64,000 nt of DNA, taken from the NCBI GenBank assembly GCA_041399085.1, contig JAWKTM010000009.1:62001-126000 (forward strand), in the 5' to 3' direction. The DNA comes from JAWKTM01 sp041399085 (lineage in GTDB: Bacteria > Planctomycetota > Planctomycetia > Pirellulales > Pirellulaceae). Each line of letters starts with the position of its first letter. Within the stretch, counting starts at the first letter, position 1. Both the position numbers and the translations under genes were made by a program. The notes beneath the pieces were generated by a model. The model was given only the letters and a program-made list of their open reading frames with translations. It was not told the DNA's origin and made no database searches. Shown here in pieces: positions 47,083 through 55,982 of the stretch.

Positions 47083-48220
47083 CGGCGTCGTTCGGCGGGT
47101 CGGCGTAATCGGGCGGGCGAGGGACGAAGCCGTAAAGAATAGCGGAAATGAGCACCTCGGACAGAAGCCAAACCAATCGCAACAAGATCGCCGCGCACAA
47201 CGACAATACCGGCCCGAATTCGGCGGCAAGCAGCGTGATGATCAGATAGTCGCGCACGCCAACTCCGCCGGGCAGAAGCGAAAGAAAGCCCGCGACCATC
47301 GCCAGCGTGACCGTGGCCGTCAGTAGCAGCATCGCCGGCCACAGGTCCGGCATCGCCGCCGCGCCGCCAGGGATCGCTCGCAAAGTCGCCCAGAGACTGG
47401 CGCCCAACAGCACCCAACCGACCGAGATGGATAACCAACCGATGGCGGTTAGACGAAAGCTAAGTCCCGCAATCGCCCGTTCGATCCGCGGATTGAGCCG
47501 CTTGAGTTGCAGCATGCGAACCACCCGGCGAAAGATCGGCGGCAACGTCGGCACACCCGCCGCCAACATCAAGCCGACAGCCAGCAGCCACAGCCACCAA
47601 CTGCGGCTGATGAGCAACAAGATGGCCGCGGCCAAGCTCGCTCCGACTGCCATCATGGTCAATGTTTCGACAAACACGCTGCACGCAGCGACCGTCGTAT
47701 CCACGCGCGGGCTGCGAATCTGCCCGGCTCGCAACACCACGACCAACGCCTTGCCTGGCACGTATTTGCCGAGATGCCCCAAGTAAAACGCTCGCAGCGA
47801 TTCGTGCAATCGCGGCCGTTGATCCATCGCCAACAACGTCGCGTGCCAAAAAAGCCAACACGGCGCGAGCCCCGCCAAATACAACACGCCGGCCACGAGC
47901 AACCAACCGGGCTCGATCTGCCACAAGGAAAACCGCTGAGCCAACAGCGCTTCACGTTGCTCGTTCGCGGCTTGTAACTCGGCCGAACCCTGGGAATACG
48001 CGGCGGCTTCGGCATCCAACGCTTCCAGCTGCTCGTTCAGATTTGCCTGTTGCGATTGAAAATCCCGCATGGCTTGCCGCGCGGACCTCGCGATGCCGAA
48101 TGCGACAAGTGCCAAAATCACGAGCCGCAGCGCATTCTTCCAAAGCTTGCTGCGAGCCGGCCGTACCGCCGCCGTGGATTCCGTTGTCGATTCGGCGGCA
48201 TGTTCTGTTTCGTCGCACAC
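47045..48220 (-). CDS. Flippase-like membrane protein (LPG_synthase_TM family)
   Basis: The 391-residue protein has an N-terminal membrane helix, a coiled-coil-like helical segment (DFQSQQANLNEQLEALDAEA), then six or more helices. The family mark is FYLGHLGKYVPGKALVVVLR with SLLPGGVGVRDYLIITLLAA later. These proteins (DUF2156-free relatives of MprF, the AglD/YbhN type) are thought to move or modify polyprenyl or lysyl lipids. Together with the overlapping GT2 and the polytopic protein it makes a three-gene surface-glycan set. The coiled-coil insert between helix 1 and 2 is unusual for the family. Confidence 0.85.
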   Translation of the reverse strand: MCDETEHAAESTTESTAAVRPARSKLWKNALRLVILALVAFGIARSARQAMRDFQSQQANLNEQLEALDAEAAAYSQGSAELQAANEQREALLAQRFSLWQIEPGWLLVAGVLYLAGLAPCWLFWHATLLAMDQRPRLHESLRAFYLGHLGKYVPGKALVVVLRAGQIRSPRVDTTVAACSVFVETLTMMAVGASLAAAILLLISRSWWLWLLAVGLMLAAGVPTLPPIFRRVVRMLQLKRLNPRIERAIAGLSFRLTAIGWLSISVGWVLLGASLWATLRAIPGGAAAMPDLWPAMLLLTATVTLAMVAGFLSLLPGGVGVRDYLIITLLAAEFGPVLSLCAAILLRLVWLLSEVLISAILYGFVPRPPDYADPPNDADAVHCDPGLQRS

Positions 48221-48353
48221 GAGCGGTCGTTGCCTGAACGGGAATTTGCAGTGGGAAAACGAGGACTCTCAGTGTAAGCCGCCAATCCGCGATCCGTACC
48301 GCCGAACGCTGCTGGAGCTCGCGGATTTCGCCAGCCAGCGTCAATACTGGACC

Positions 48354-48382
48354 TTGACATCTACATATCGGATTTGTAGTCT
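48354..48382 (+). promoter_or_regulatory. Predicted sigma-70-type promoter of the hcp gene
   Basis: TTGACA (48354-48359), a 17-base spacer, then TAGTCT (48377-48382) gives a good -35 and a moderate -10 box about 115 bp before the hcp start. The spacer overlaps a small inverted repeat CTACA...TGTAG (48361-48379), which could be an operator. No FNR-type TTGAT(N4)ATCAA site is present. Confidence 0.45.
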
Positions 48383-48497
48383 AGCTCTCGCATTGAATCC
48401 AACTCGCCAACTGGCCCGCCTGCGTTGCCTCGCCCGATCGCCGCCGAGTCCACGAAAACCCGAGTGTTGTTTCCTCTCTCTCCCAGGAGTCTCTCCC

Positions 48498-49784
48498 ATG
48501 TACTGCAATCAATGCGAACAGACCAGCAATGGAACCGGCTGCGTCGAAATCGGCGTCTGCGGAAAAGACCCCGACATGCAATCGCTTCAAGAAACGCTGC
48601 TGTACGGCGTCAAGGGAATGGCGGCCTACGCCAATCACGCGCGCCGGTTGGGTAAGACCGACGAAGCGGTCAGCGCGTTCATCGAAGAAGCGTTGTTCGC
48701 CACCATGACCAACGTGAATTTCGATCTCGACAGCCTCTTGGAATTAGTCCTGGAATGTGGACGAATGAACTTACGTGTAATGGAACTGTTGGACGCCGGA
48801 CACACCGAGCGATTCGGCAAACCCGAGCCGACCACGGTGTATGAAGGTACGAAAGAGGGCCCCGGCATTTTGGTAACGGGTCACGACCTGTTGGATCTGG
48901 CTGACTTACTCGAGCAAACCGCGGGTACAGGTATCAACGTTTACACGCATGGCGAAATGCTGCCGGCGCACAGCTATCCCGAGTTGAAAAAGCACCCACA
49001 TCTGGCCGGGCACTATGGTTCCGCTTGGCAGAACCAACGAGCCGAGTTCTCGGAATTCCCCGGCCCGGTCGTCGCCACGACGAATTGCGTGCTAATACCG
49101 TGGGAAAGCTACCAAGACCGACTGTTCACAACGCGAATCACAGCGGTGCCCGGCGGCACCCGACTGCGAGATAACGATTTTTCGTCGGTGATCGCTTGTG
49201 CTCGACAATGTGGATCGCTGCCAGCCACTCACAAATGCGATTCCACAATCGGTTTCCATCACAGTGTGATTTTGGGACTGGCGGAGAAAGTCGTCGGCGC
49301 CGTCCAAAGTGGCGCCATCAAACGATTCTTCTTGATTGGCGGTTGTGACGGCGACGAACTCGGCCGAAACTACTATACCGATTACGCCGAAGGCGCCCCG
49401 GACGACACGGTCATTATCACATTAGGTTGTGGCAAGTATCGCATTCGCAACCATGCGTACGGCGATATCGGCGGCATTCCCAGGCTTTTAGACATGGGAC
49501 AATGCAATGACGCCTATGGAGCGATCCAAGTTGCCAGCGCGTTGGCCGGCGCCTTTAACTGTGGCGTGAACGACTTGCCGCTAACAATTGTCCTGTCTTG
49601 GTTCGAGCAGAAGGCCGTGGCCGTGTTGTTAACGCTTTTGGCGTTGGGCGTGAAGGGCATCAAAATTGGTCCCGCGCCGCCAGCGTTTCTCACGCCGAAT
49701 GTGGTCAAAATCCTACAAGACCGATTCGACTTGCAGCTCATTAGCGACCGGCCCTTGGTCGACCTGCAACTCGCGATGGCCTAA
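48498..49784 (+). CDS. hcp: Hybrid-cluster protein (hydroxylamine/NO reductase type), short class III form
   Basis: The 428-residue protein starts MYCNQCEQTSNGTGC. Cys3, Cys6, Cys15 and Cys21 (CX2CX8CX5C) bind the N-terminal cubane as in class I and III Hcp. The later part holds the hybrid-cluster ligands: GHDLLDLADLLEQ, THGEMLPAHSYPELKKH, VVATTNCVL, CGSLPATHKCDSTI and FFLIGGCDGD. At 428 residues it lacks about 110 residues of the first helical bundle of class I (about 540), so it is the compact type. It acts in the cytoplasm on NO or hydroxylamine. CCAGGAG lies 8-14 bp upstream. A protoglobin gene follows at 43 bp, which supports a nitrosative-stress role. Confidence 0.92.
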   Translation: MYCNQCEQTSNGTGCVEIGVCGKDPDMQSLQETLLYGVKGMAAYANHARRLGKTDEAVSAFIEEALFATMTNVNFDLDSLLELVLECGRMNLRVMELLDAGHTERFGKPEPTTVYEGTKEGPGILVTGHDLLDLADLLEQTAGTGINVYTHGEMLPAHSYPELKKHPHLAGHYGSAWQNQRAEFSEFPGPVVATTNCVLIPWESYQDRLFTTRITAVPGGTRLRDNDFSSVIACARQCGSLPATHKCDSTIGFHHSVILGLAEKVVGAVQSGAIKRFFLIGGCDGDELGRNYYTDYAEGAPDDTVIITLGCGKYRIRNHAYGDIGGIPRLLDMGQCNDAYGAIQVASALAGAFNCGVNDLPLTIVLSWFEQKAVAVLLTLLALGVKGIKIGPAPPAFLTPNVVKILQDRFDLQLISDRPLVDLQLAMA

Positions 49785-49827
49785 ACAAAGCGGTAGTTAA
49801 TAATTCGCCGGCGGAGCCCCGTGGACG

Positions 49828-50457
49828 ATGAAGCGAATCGACGAACAGCAATTGGAAACCGATCTGGCCAATCGCTATGAGTATTTGGCCGAGTTCATTG
49901 GGTTCACGCCGGACGATGTCGAGGCGATTCATCGCCTCGCACCGCGACTGACGCCCCACATTCCCAAGATCGTGGAGCAGACTTACGCGAAACTCTTGTC
50001 TTACGATGCCACGGCTCGCCATTTCCTGCCGCGGCAAAGCGGTTACGAAGGCGACTTACCGGCCAGCCTCGCGGAACTGGGCCCCGAAGCGCGGCAAATC
50101 CAATTTCGCAAGGAACATCTGCGCCGGTATCTGACCAGTCTGGTAGGCAACGCTTACGACGCAAGGATGGTGAACTACTTGGATGTCGTCGGCAAGATTC
50201 ACACGCCTCGCGCTGGCAATAAGGCGATCGACGTTCCGTTGGTACAGATGAACGCGCTGCTAGGTTTGCTGGCGGATTTACTGATCGAAACGATCCATCA
50301 ATTGGAACTGGAACCAACCGTCGAGCGGCAATCGTTGCGGGCGTTCAATAAATTGTTGTGGATCCAAAACGACTTCGTGAATCGGCACTACGCCGGTTCC
50401 ACGCCGCAAATGGACCCCACGCCGACTCCACCTCCGGCCGCATCCGCCTGGCGATAA
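49828..50457 (+). CDS. Protoglobin-domain protein
   Basis: The 209-residue protein matches the single-domain protoglobin/globin-sensor family: YLAEFIGFTPDDVEAIHRLA, FRKEHLRRYLTSLVGNAYDA with His97 as the likely proximal haem ligand, and VVGKIHTPRAGNKAIDVPLV. No signalling domain follows the globin; a short Pro-rich tail ends it (TPTPPPAASAWR). It would bind haem and gases such as NO, O2 or CO in the cytoplasm. Its place 43 bp behind hcp suggests a pair that traps and reduces NO (inference). Full length is usual for stand-alone protoglobins. Confidence 0.85.
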   Translation: MKRIDEQQLETDLANRYEYLAEFIGFTPDDVEAIHRLAPRLTPHIPKIVEQTYAKLLSYDATARHFLPRQSGYEGDLPASLAELGPEARQIQFRKEHLRRYLTSLVGNAYDARMVNYLDVVGKIHTPRAGNKAIDVPLVQMNALLGLLADLLIETIHQLELEPTVERQSLRAFNKLLWIQNDFVNRHYAGSTPQMDPTPTPPPAASAWR

Positions 50458-50541
50458 TTCCCGTGTCAATTCCCTTTCACCCATTCCACGTTGGGCAATT
50501 ACGTACTTTCCTTTCTCCATCTGCTATTGAGGTAACCAACT

Positions 50542-50979
50542 ATGAAGTTTCGATCCCTGCTAACTCTGGTTTTGACAGCGACGGTAATCGGTGTCTGCGG
50601 CACGTCCCACGCAATCAGTCCCTTCAAGAAGGCATTCGAGGACAAGTACGTGAAAGATAGCGGCAGCGACGATTTCCAAGCCGCGTTTCGCTCGTCCGGG
50701 TGCAATGTGTGCCATGTCAAGGATGAAAAGAAGGATGTCGTCAACGCCTACGGATTGGTGCTCGCCGACTTGATCGAAGGCAACGCCAACGATCGCGTGA
50801 AGGAAGCTCGCGCTGGAGGATCCGACGCCCGCAAAGCGGAAGAGGAGAAGCTGCTTAAGGAATTTGAAGAAGCCATGAAGAAAGCCGAATCGTCGAATTC
50901 CCCATCGGGAGAAACATATGGCGAGCTGTTCAAAGCGCATCGTTTGCCTGGCGCCGAGGGCGCGAAGTCGATTCGCTAG
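50542..50979 (+). CDS. Small exported mono-haem cytochrome-like protein
   Basis: A 145-residue protein with a signal peptide (KFRSLLTLVLTATVIGVCGT) and a single haem site CNVCH (residues 54-58, in SGCNVCHVKDEKKDVVNAYG). A long charged, Glu/Lys/Ala-rich helix (about 95-120) follows. It could be a small c-type cytochrome or a haem-carrying structural protein in the periplasm. It has its own AGGT-type ribosome site, lies 84 bp after the protoglobin gene, and may be transcribed with it. No closer family is recognised. Confidence 0.78.
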   Translation: MKFRSLLTLVLTATVIGVCGTSHAISPFKKAFEDKYVKDSGSDDFQAAFRSSGCNVCHVKDEKKDVVNAYGLVLADLIEGNANDRVKEARAGGSDARKAEEEKLLKEFEEAMKKAESSNSPSGETYGELFKAHRLPGAEGAKSIR

Positions 50980-51114
50980 ATTTGCCACGCCGGGATTTAC
51001 ACATCTTTTACCTGGCGTAAACACGGTTGACCATGACAGCTTATGTGAGGGCGATACAATCGACGGGTAGATACTGGATATCGACATCCCGAAAGACGCA
51101 TTAGGAGTTAAATC

Positions 51115-52029
51115 ATGGCTGTCGAGACTTTGTCACCCGTCCCGGAAGTTGCCCCACAGTCGTCGGAACCCGAACCACAACCATTGCCCCAGCCGCGCCG
51201 TTATCCGGACGGCGTGAGTTGGGCTACGGTGTTTTGGATCGGAGTGCTCCATTTGGGTGCGCTCGCCGCGCCCTTCACATACAGCACGGCCGGCCTCATT
51301 ACGATGCTCGTGTTGTATTGGCTAACCGGAGGCATCGGAATTTGTCTCGGTTACCATCGTTTGTTCAGCCATCGCAGCTTCACGACGTACAAACCGATTC
51401 GCGCGCTAATCGCCATCATCGGTGGCTTGGCGGGCGAAGGATCCGCCGTGCATTGGACGGCCAACCATCGCAAGCATCACGCGCTTAGCGATCACGAAGG
51501 CGATCCCCACTCGCCACGCGAAGGATTTCTCTGGAGCCACACGCTGTGGTGCTTGGGCGCCATGAACCAGGAACATCGGCAAGCCCATCATGCTCGATAT
51601 GCTCCGGATGTCTCGACCGAACCGTTTTTGCGGTTTCTGGATCGGACCTATATCCTCTGGCACGTGGCGCTCGCAGCCGGTCTGTTCGCGGCCGGATACG
51701 CGGTGGGCGGATCAGCACTCGGTTGGTCGCTGCTGGTATGGGGGATGTTCGTTCGCATGGTTGTGGTGCTGCACTGCACCTGGTTCATCAACTCCGTCAC
51801 GCACGTATGGGGATATAAGAACTTTGAAACCACCGACGACAGCAAGAATCTATGGTGGGTGGCCCTCGTGACATTTGGCGAAGGCTGGCACAACAATCAC
51901 CACGCCGTTCCCCGCCGAGCCAATTATGGCCGTAGATGGTGGGAGTTTGATATTACTTACGCCACGATCTGGACAATGGGCAAATTGGGGCTCGCCTGGA
52001 ACATCGCTGGCGACCGACAGCGGACATGA
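51115..52029 (+). CDS. Acyl-CoA / fatty-acid desaturase
   Basis: The 304-residue membrane di-iron enzyme has three His boxes: HRLFSHRS, HRKHHALSDHEGDPHSPREG and EGWHNNHHAVPRRANYGRRW. A run of four membrane helices and the WFINSVTHVWG segment are typical of delta-9 type stearoyl desaturases. It introduces a cis double bond into saturated acyl chains with O2 and electrons from a reductase not seen here. The N-terminal 35 residues are Pro/Glu-rich and cytoplasmic. A GGAGTTAA ribosome site precedes the ATG. It appears monocistronic. Confidence 0.93.
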   Translation: MAVETLSPVPEVAPQSSEPEPQPLPQPRRYPDGVSWATVFWIGVLHLGALAAPFTYSTAGLITMLVLYWLTGGIGICLGYHRLFSHRSFTTYKPIRALIAIIGGLAGEGSAVHWTANHRKHHALSDHEGDPHSPREGFLWSHTLWCLGAMNQEHRQAHHARYAPDVSTEPFLRFLDRTYILWHVALAAGLFAAGYAVGGSALGWSLLVWGMFVRMVVVLHCTWFINSVTHVWGYKNFETTDDSKNLWWVALVTFGEGWHNNHHAVPRRANYGRRWWEFDITYATIWTMGKLGLAWNIAGDRQRT

Positions 52030-52193
52030 GCTGCAACCGAGCGTTGGCCGGTAAAAGCTAACTGCTGCGTCTTCCATATGCGAGCCGGACTCTCAAGGAT
52101 CACTATTGACTCGAAACGTTTGGGTGGCGACATGAATCTCATTGTCGGTCCACCCTTTTTCTTTGGCCACGTCAAAAGGAAATCGCCGGTAGA

Positions 52194-53738
52194 TCAATCT
52201 GCTTGGATCACCACTGGCGACTGCTGGCCGGCGAACGTAAACGAGGCCCGGTCCGGTTCGTCCGGTTTTAGTCGTGTGTCGGCCGCCAATTCCGTTACGT
52301 CCCAATAGGGAATATGGGGATCACCATCCAGGGATGTTAAGGTCTTGGCGTAAAGCTTTCCCGGTTGTCCCGCTTGCCCACCACGATCCGGTGTTCCGGC
52401 CGCCGCGGGCAATCGTTCACCAGCGATCAAAGGGACAGCTTGACCTGATTCCGTATTGGCTCGCAACACCAACAACAACTGCCGCGACGGATGGCCTGTG
52501 GGTGTGAGATGGCCAACGTCGCGAGCCGTCACGGTCGTCCGCACGACGATCCCTCCGCTCTCGCGATGGGCGGCTACTTCCAACGATAGATGCTCGCGAA
52601 GAAACCCCAAGTCCGCGCCGGGAGTGGCGTGGCTTGACAGCGTCGCCGGATCGCGTTCGATACCTCCATGCCCCGCGGCCATATTGGTTATTTGCCGATG
52701 GTTGGCCATGTGACAATCCTGGCATTGCACGCCACGCTCGGCGTAGTTAGTGCCGAGCCATTCGCTATAAGTTGAATACGCATGCGTGCCGAACAGAATT
52801 CCCTCGTGGCAACTGGCGCAATACCGGCTTTCGCCATACAACGGCGAATAGACATCTTCGCCACGATCCACATCGTCTAGCGGGCCCAACAACAACTTCT
52901 CACCACGCGCCGGCCGCAGCAGCGTCATGGCGAATCGCCCGTGACTTAGCCCCACATGCTGTGTGGAAACATTGGCCACCTTATGACAGAAATCACAGTG
53001 GACGCCGAGCGAATGCACGCTTTCTTCGGCCAGAAGAAGTCCGTCGGATTCGATCGAAGGCTCGCGACTTGGCTGGTGGCATGAAAGGCAAACGGACTTT
53101 CCTTCTGGATAATCGCCTGCCAAGTTCCATCCCACATCGGCTCGCCCCGCTGCATCCGTTCCCAAGAACACGTTTAAGAAATGTGGATTGTTGGCCGAGC
53201 GAGCATGACCGCTTTGGGACCATTCGGCGTAGATTTCCGGGTGGCAATTGGCGCAGCGGTTCTCGTCGATTTCACTTGGCCGCGGGTCGATCCAGTCATA
53301 ATCATCATGATCGTTGGCGGGATAAGAAACGAGCCGCAGCGTGATGTCTTCGTCTTCCCCGTTCCAGTCACGGCCCCCGATGAAGTGACCTTCCAGGGCC
53401 GCAACGAGTCTCACAGGTTGGCCTTCATTCAATGCCAACATCGGTATGGAAAGTGTGAATCGGCCCACGGTGTCTGACAGTGTCGAGTACTCGGTACCTT
53501 TCCATCGCACTCGGGCCCCAACCGCCGGTTCGCCACTGGTATCCAACACTTGGCCGGTAATCAAGCGTGGTGGTTGCGATTCCGGTTGATCGATTAGCGA
53601 TTTCGATTGCCGTCGCGCCGTGGAATCCGTGGCAAAGTACCACACAAGACTGAAGCCCACGGCAAGCAACGACGCAGTGAACAACAAACCGCCACCGGCA
53701 ACGATCCACCATCTCGACGTGATAGGCGCCTGCTTCAT
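52194..53738 (-). CDS. Membrane-anchored pentahaem cytochrome c with carboxypeptidase-regulatory-like domain
   Basis: The 514-residue protein has an N-terminal membrane anchor (about 11-35) and a beta-sandwich like carboxypeptidase regulatory domain (ITGQVLDTSGEPAVGARVRW, about 60-135). Five CXXCH sites follow: CANCH (162), CLSCH (217), CDFCH (248), CASCH (307) and CQDCH (339), with many further His for axial ligands. The C-terminal 150 residues are beta-rich. It probably transfers electrons in the periplasm. The start overlaps the stop of the HEAT-repeat gene (ATGA), so the two are coupled. The electron donor and acceptor are not evident. Confidence 0.88.
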   Translation of the reverse strand: MKQAPITSRWWIVAGGGLLFTASLLAVGFSLVWYFATDSTARRQSKSLIDQPESQPPRLITGQVLDTSGEPAVGARVRWKGTEYSTLSDTVGRFTLSIPMLALNEGQPVRLVAALEGHFIGGRDWNGEDEDITLRLVSYPANDHDDYDWIDPRPSEIDENRCANCHPEIYAEWSQSGHARSANNPHFLNVFLGTDAAGRADVGWNLAGDYPEGKSVCLSCHQPSREPSIESDGLLLAEESVHSLGVHCDFCHKVANVSTQHVGLSHGRFAMTLLRPARGEKLLLGPLDDVDRGEDVYSPLYGESRYCASCHEGILFGTHAYSTYSEWLGTNYAERGVQCQDCHMANHRQITNMAAGHGGIERDPATLSSHATPGADLGFLREHLSLEVAAHRESGGIVVRTTVTARDVGHLTPTGHPSRQLLLVLRANTESGQAVPLIAGERLPAAAGTPDRGGQAGQPGKLYAKTLTSLDGDPHIPYWDVTELAADTRLKPDEPDRASFTFAGQQSPVVIQAD

Positions 53739-54754
53739 GGTGATTCGGGCGGTACCGGCGTCTTACCATGAGCGGCCACCCACTGCTCCCAGCGCTTGCT
53801 GGCCGCATACCACTCCGCATAAGACTCGGTACCTTCAGGCGGCCCGATGTCTTGCCCGGTCAGCTTCATAAGCGAGGCACGCGCCTGCTGGGCAACACGT
53901 GGATCCCGATCGCGAATCGCGGCGGCAAGCTCCGCCAACAGCGGCGACTCTTTGTATCCAATCGCCCGCGCGGTCGCCGCTCGCACCTCGGCATCCGGAT
54001 GTTCTAACTTTGCCCGCAGTGTCTCATCCGTCATGCGTATCAACCGCTGAGCCAGCAATCCCCGAGCGACGGCCTTCATATCCTCGGGAACAATCTGCAC
54101 GGCGTCAGTCAGCGCCGACGTATACTGAGCCCCACGGCGTTCCCGCAGTTCCTCTAACACCCGAATCAGCTCGGCATCTTTCTCTTGCCCCAATGCCTCC
54201 ACCAGATCCTCATAGGCCCATTGCTCGACCGGTTTCTGGGAACGACGCAACTGAGACGCCGTGCCACCTCCACGCAATGTGGTCCTTCCCAACCGAGGTT
54301 TTCCCCCAGTCAACGCCGCATACCGCTGGTCGGCGAATTGTTTAAGACTTTTCACATAGCTGCCGTAGACCTTGCCCTCCGTATCGGTATCCAGATTGTC
54401 AAACGCATGAGCCACCATGTCCACGTTCTGCGTTCGCTGCAACATCCCTTGCAGTTTGCTAGAGAGTACGATGATCGGACAACTGTTATTGATCGATGCG
54501 GCCCGGTTGACTCCCCGAGTCAGGGCTGGAATGGCGTCGTCGGAATTGATGGCTTGAAAAGCCGCATAGGCACGGGCCCCGGCTTCGCCGCGCAATTCAC
54601 CGACGTCGTACGCAATAAAGGCATCGACGATTTCGTCGTAGTTCACCGCTCGCTGGCGCTGGCCATATGCCAACGCGGGCAACGCGAACACAATAAAAAC
54701 CCACGCCGAGGAATGCAGCAAAGCGATTGCCGATGAGCCGCTAAGTTTTCTCAT
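53735..54754 (-). CDS. Exported HEAT-repeat protein coupled to the pentahaem cytochrome
   Basis: A 339-residue protein with a signal peptide (ALLHSSAWVFIVFALPALAY). Two or three HEAT-like repeats lie in the C-terminal part (KLEHPDAEVRAATARAIGYK, AAIRDRDPRVAQQARASLMK). The middle is helical and otherwise unassigned. It ends in WEQWVAAHGKTPVPPESP. HEAT repeats form scaffolds for other proteins, so it may hold the cytochrome encoded after it. The 4-bp overlap of the genes supports equal expression. No enzymatic motif is seen. Confidence 0.8.
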   Translation of the reverse strand: MRKLSGSSAIALLHSSAWVFIVFALPALAYGQRQRAVNYDEIVDAFIAYDVGELRGEAGARAYAAFQAINSDDAIPALTRGVNRAASINNSCPIIVLSSKLQGMLQRTQNVDMVAHAFDNLDTDTEGKVYGSYVKSLKQFADQRYAALTGGKPRLGRTTLRGGGTASQLRRSQKPVEQWAYEDLVEALGQEKDAELIRVLEELRERRGAQYTSALTDAVQIVPEDMKAVARGLLAQRLIRMTDETLRAKLEHPDAEVRAATARAIGYKESPLLAELAAAIRDRDPRVAQQARASLMKLTGQDIGPPEGTESYAEWYAASKRWEQWVAAHGKTPVPPESP

Positions 54755-54943
54755 GTCGTCCTCCGGTTTCGCGATTTCAAGTCACGATACACGCCCCACC
54801 GATCGCGGGCAAACGTGGCGCGACGCGGCGAATTAGGTTTTGCCACGCTGAGCCAACTCGCGAAAGGGCGAACCACGCCGCCATCCGCCGCCGGCCGCCT
54901 AGCGTTGACGTATCGAGCCCGCGTCACTATCCTGCCCGTGACC

Positions 54944-55025
54944 GGGGCTGTGGCGGAACTGGCAGACGCGCTAGATTTAGGATCTAGTTCCTCACGGAGT
55001 GCAGGTTCGATTCCTGTCAGCCCCA
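54944..55025 (+). tRNA. tRNA-Leu (anticodon UAG)
   Basis: The acceptor stem GGGGCTG (54944-54950) pairs with CAGCCCC (55018-55024). The anticodon arm CTAGA-TTTAGGA-TCTAG has the anticodon TAG. A long variable arm and the T loop GGTTCGATTCC fit a leucine tRNA of 82 bases. CCA is not encoded. Confidence 0.95.
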
Positions 55026-55036
55026 CCTTACCAGCC

Positions 55037-55070
55037 AAGGACTTACGGCAATAGCCGCTAGGTCCTTTTT
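55037..55070 (+). terminator. Rho-independent terminator after tRNA-Leu
   Basis: AAGGAC (55037-55042) pairs with GTCCTT (55062-55067), with an inner stem CGGC/GCCG around a short loop, followed by a T run to 55070. It begins 12 bases past the tRNA end. Confidence 0.75.
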
Positions 55071-55201
55071 CATGCGCTGAGGGATACACGTCGCTCGGCT
55101 CTATGTCCGCAATGTTTGCATCGGCTCTGAAGTTCTCTTGCTTGCGACGCGCGATCCCGTTTATATTGCCGGCCCATTCACGATTGGCAGGAGGCATACG
55201 G

Positions 55202-55510
55202 ATGAGTCGGATCGGAGTTCTGTTGCTCGGGGTCGTGCTCGGCGCGGCCGGGATGTTTACGGCGCTTAAGTATCACGTCGTGCGCGCGGATGACGGCGTT
55301 CATTTGATCCCCAAGATGTCGTCGGATTTCACGGACGTATACGTCGACATCCGACCGTTTACCGTCACCGACTGGAACGAACATCGGGGCTTGGCGGTCG
55401 CGCTGGTCGAAGCCGAAAAGAGCTATCTGCTGGAGGACGCCGCCGAAACCTCGCTCCGCCAATCGGTCGACGCCGTGCTGGACGTTCTCGGCCGACGAAA
55501 TCGCGGCTGA
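55202..55510 (+). CDS. Small exported or anchored protein
   Basis: A 102-residue protein with an N-terminal membrane helix or signal (SRIGVLLLGVVLGAAGMFTA). A mature part follows that begins KYHVVRADDGVHLIPKMSSD and looks like a small alpha/beta fold with FTDVYVDIRPFTVTDWNEHR. I have no family name for it. CAGGAGGC precedes the ATG at 55202. The cupin gene follows 5 bp later, so they are one unit. Confidence 0.72.
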   Translation: MSRIGVLLLGVVLGAAGMFTALKYHVVRADDGVHLIPKMSSDFTDVYVDIRPFTVTDWNEHRGLAVALVEAEKSYLLEDAAETSLRQSVDAVLDVLGRRNRG

Positions 55511-55515
55511 AATGC

Positions 55516-55902
55516 ATGGCGATTTTCGGAAACCTGTTCGATCGACTGCCAGACCCCGCCACGCTTGCTGCCGGCGGATCGGCAGTACCGTCCGCCGAGG
55601 AGCTGTTTGACACACTCGCGAGATCGGACCGATTGCTGTTGCAGCGAATCGTTTCGACGGGCCAATCGACACCTGCCGATCAATGGTACGACCAAACTCG
55701 CGCCGAGTGGGTCGTGCTTCTACGCGGCAAGGCGGAGTTGTCATTCGAAGACGGTTCGCGTCGGAGTCTCAACCCTGGTGACTATGTACGAATTGCCCCG
55801 CACGAGAAGCATCGGGTCGAATCAACCGCGGCCGATGAACCTACCGTCTGGCTGGCGCTGTATTACGACGACCAATCAAATGAAAATGCAAGCGGGAAGT
55901 AA
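55516..55902 (+). CDS. Cupin-domain protein
   Basis: A 128-residue single-domain cupin. The two motifs are seen as EWVVLLRGKAELSFEDG and NPGDYVRIAPHEKHRVE. The metal ligands would be the Glu in motif 1 and His in motif 2; one His of motif 1 is replaced (RAEWVV), so metal binding may be weak. It is a small cytoplasmic beta-barrel, probably for a metabolite or sensor role. It follows the small anchored protein by 5 bp. Confidence 0.85.
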   Translation: MAIFGNLFDRLPDPATLAAGGSAVPSAEELFDTLARSDRLLLQRIVSTGQSTPADQWYDQTRAEWVVLLRGKAELSFEDGSRRSLNPGDYVRIAPHEKHRVESTAADEPTVWLALYYDDQSNENASGK

Positions 55903-55982
55903 ACTCCACAAGCGAACAACAGACACTCGCAAGAAACATCCCACGCTCGAAGCGCGCGACCAATGAATCCACGAGCGATTCT

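Noticed and set aside
48340..48400. Possible FNR or HcpR operator before hcp
   Set aside because: No TTGAT(N4)ATCAA or TTGTGA(N6)TCACAA match; only a short CTACA/TGTAG inverted repeat is present, reported with the promoter instead.
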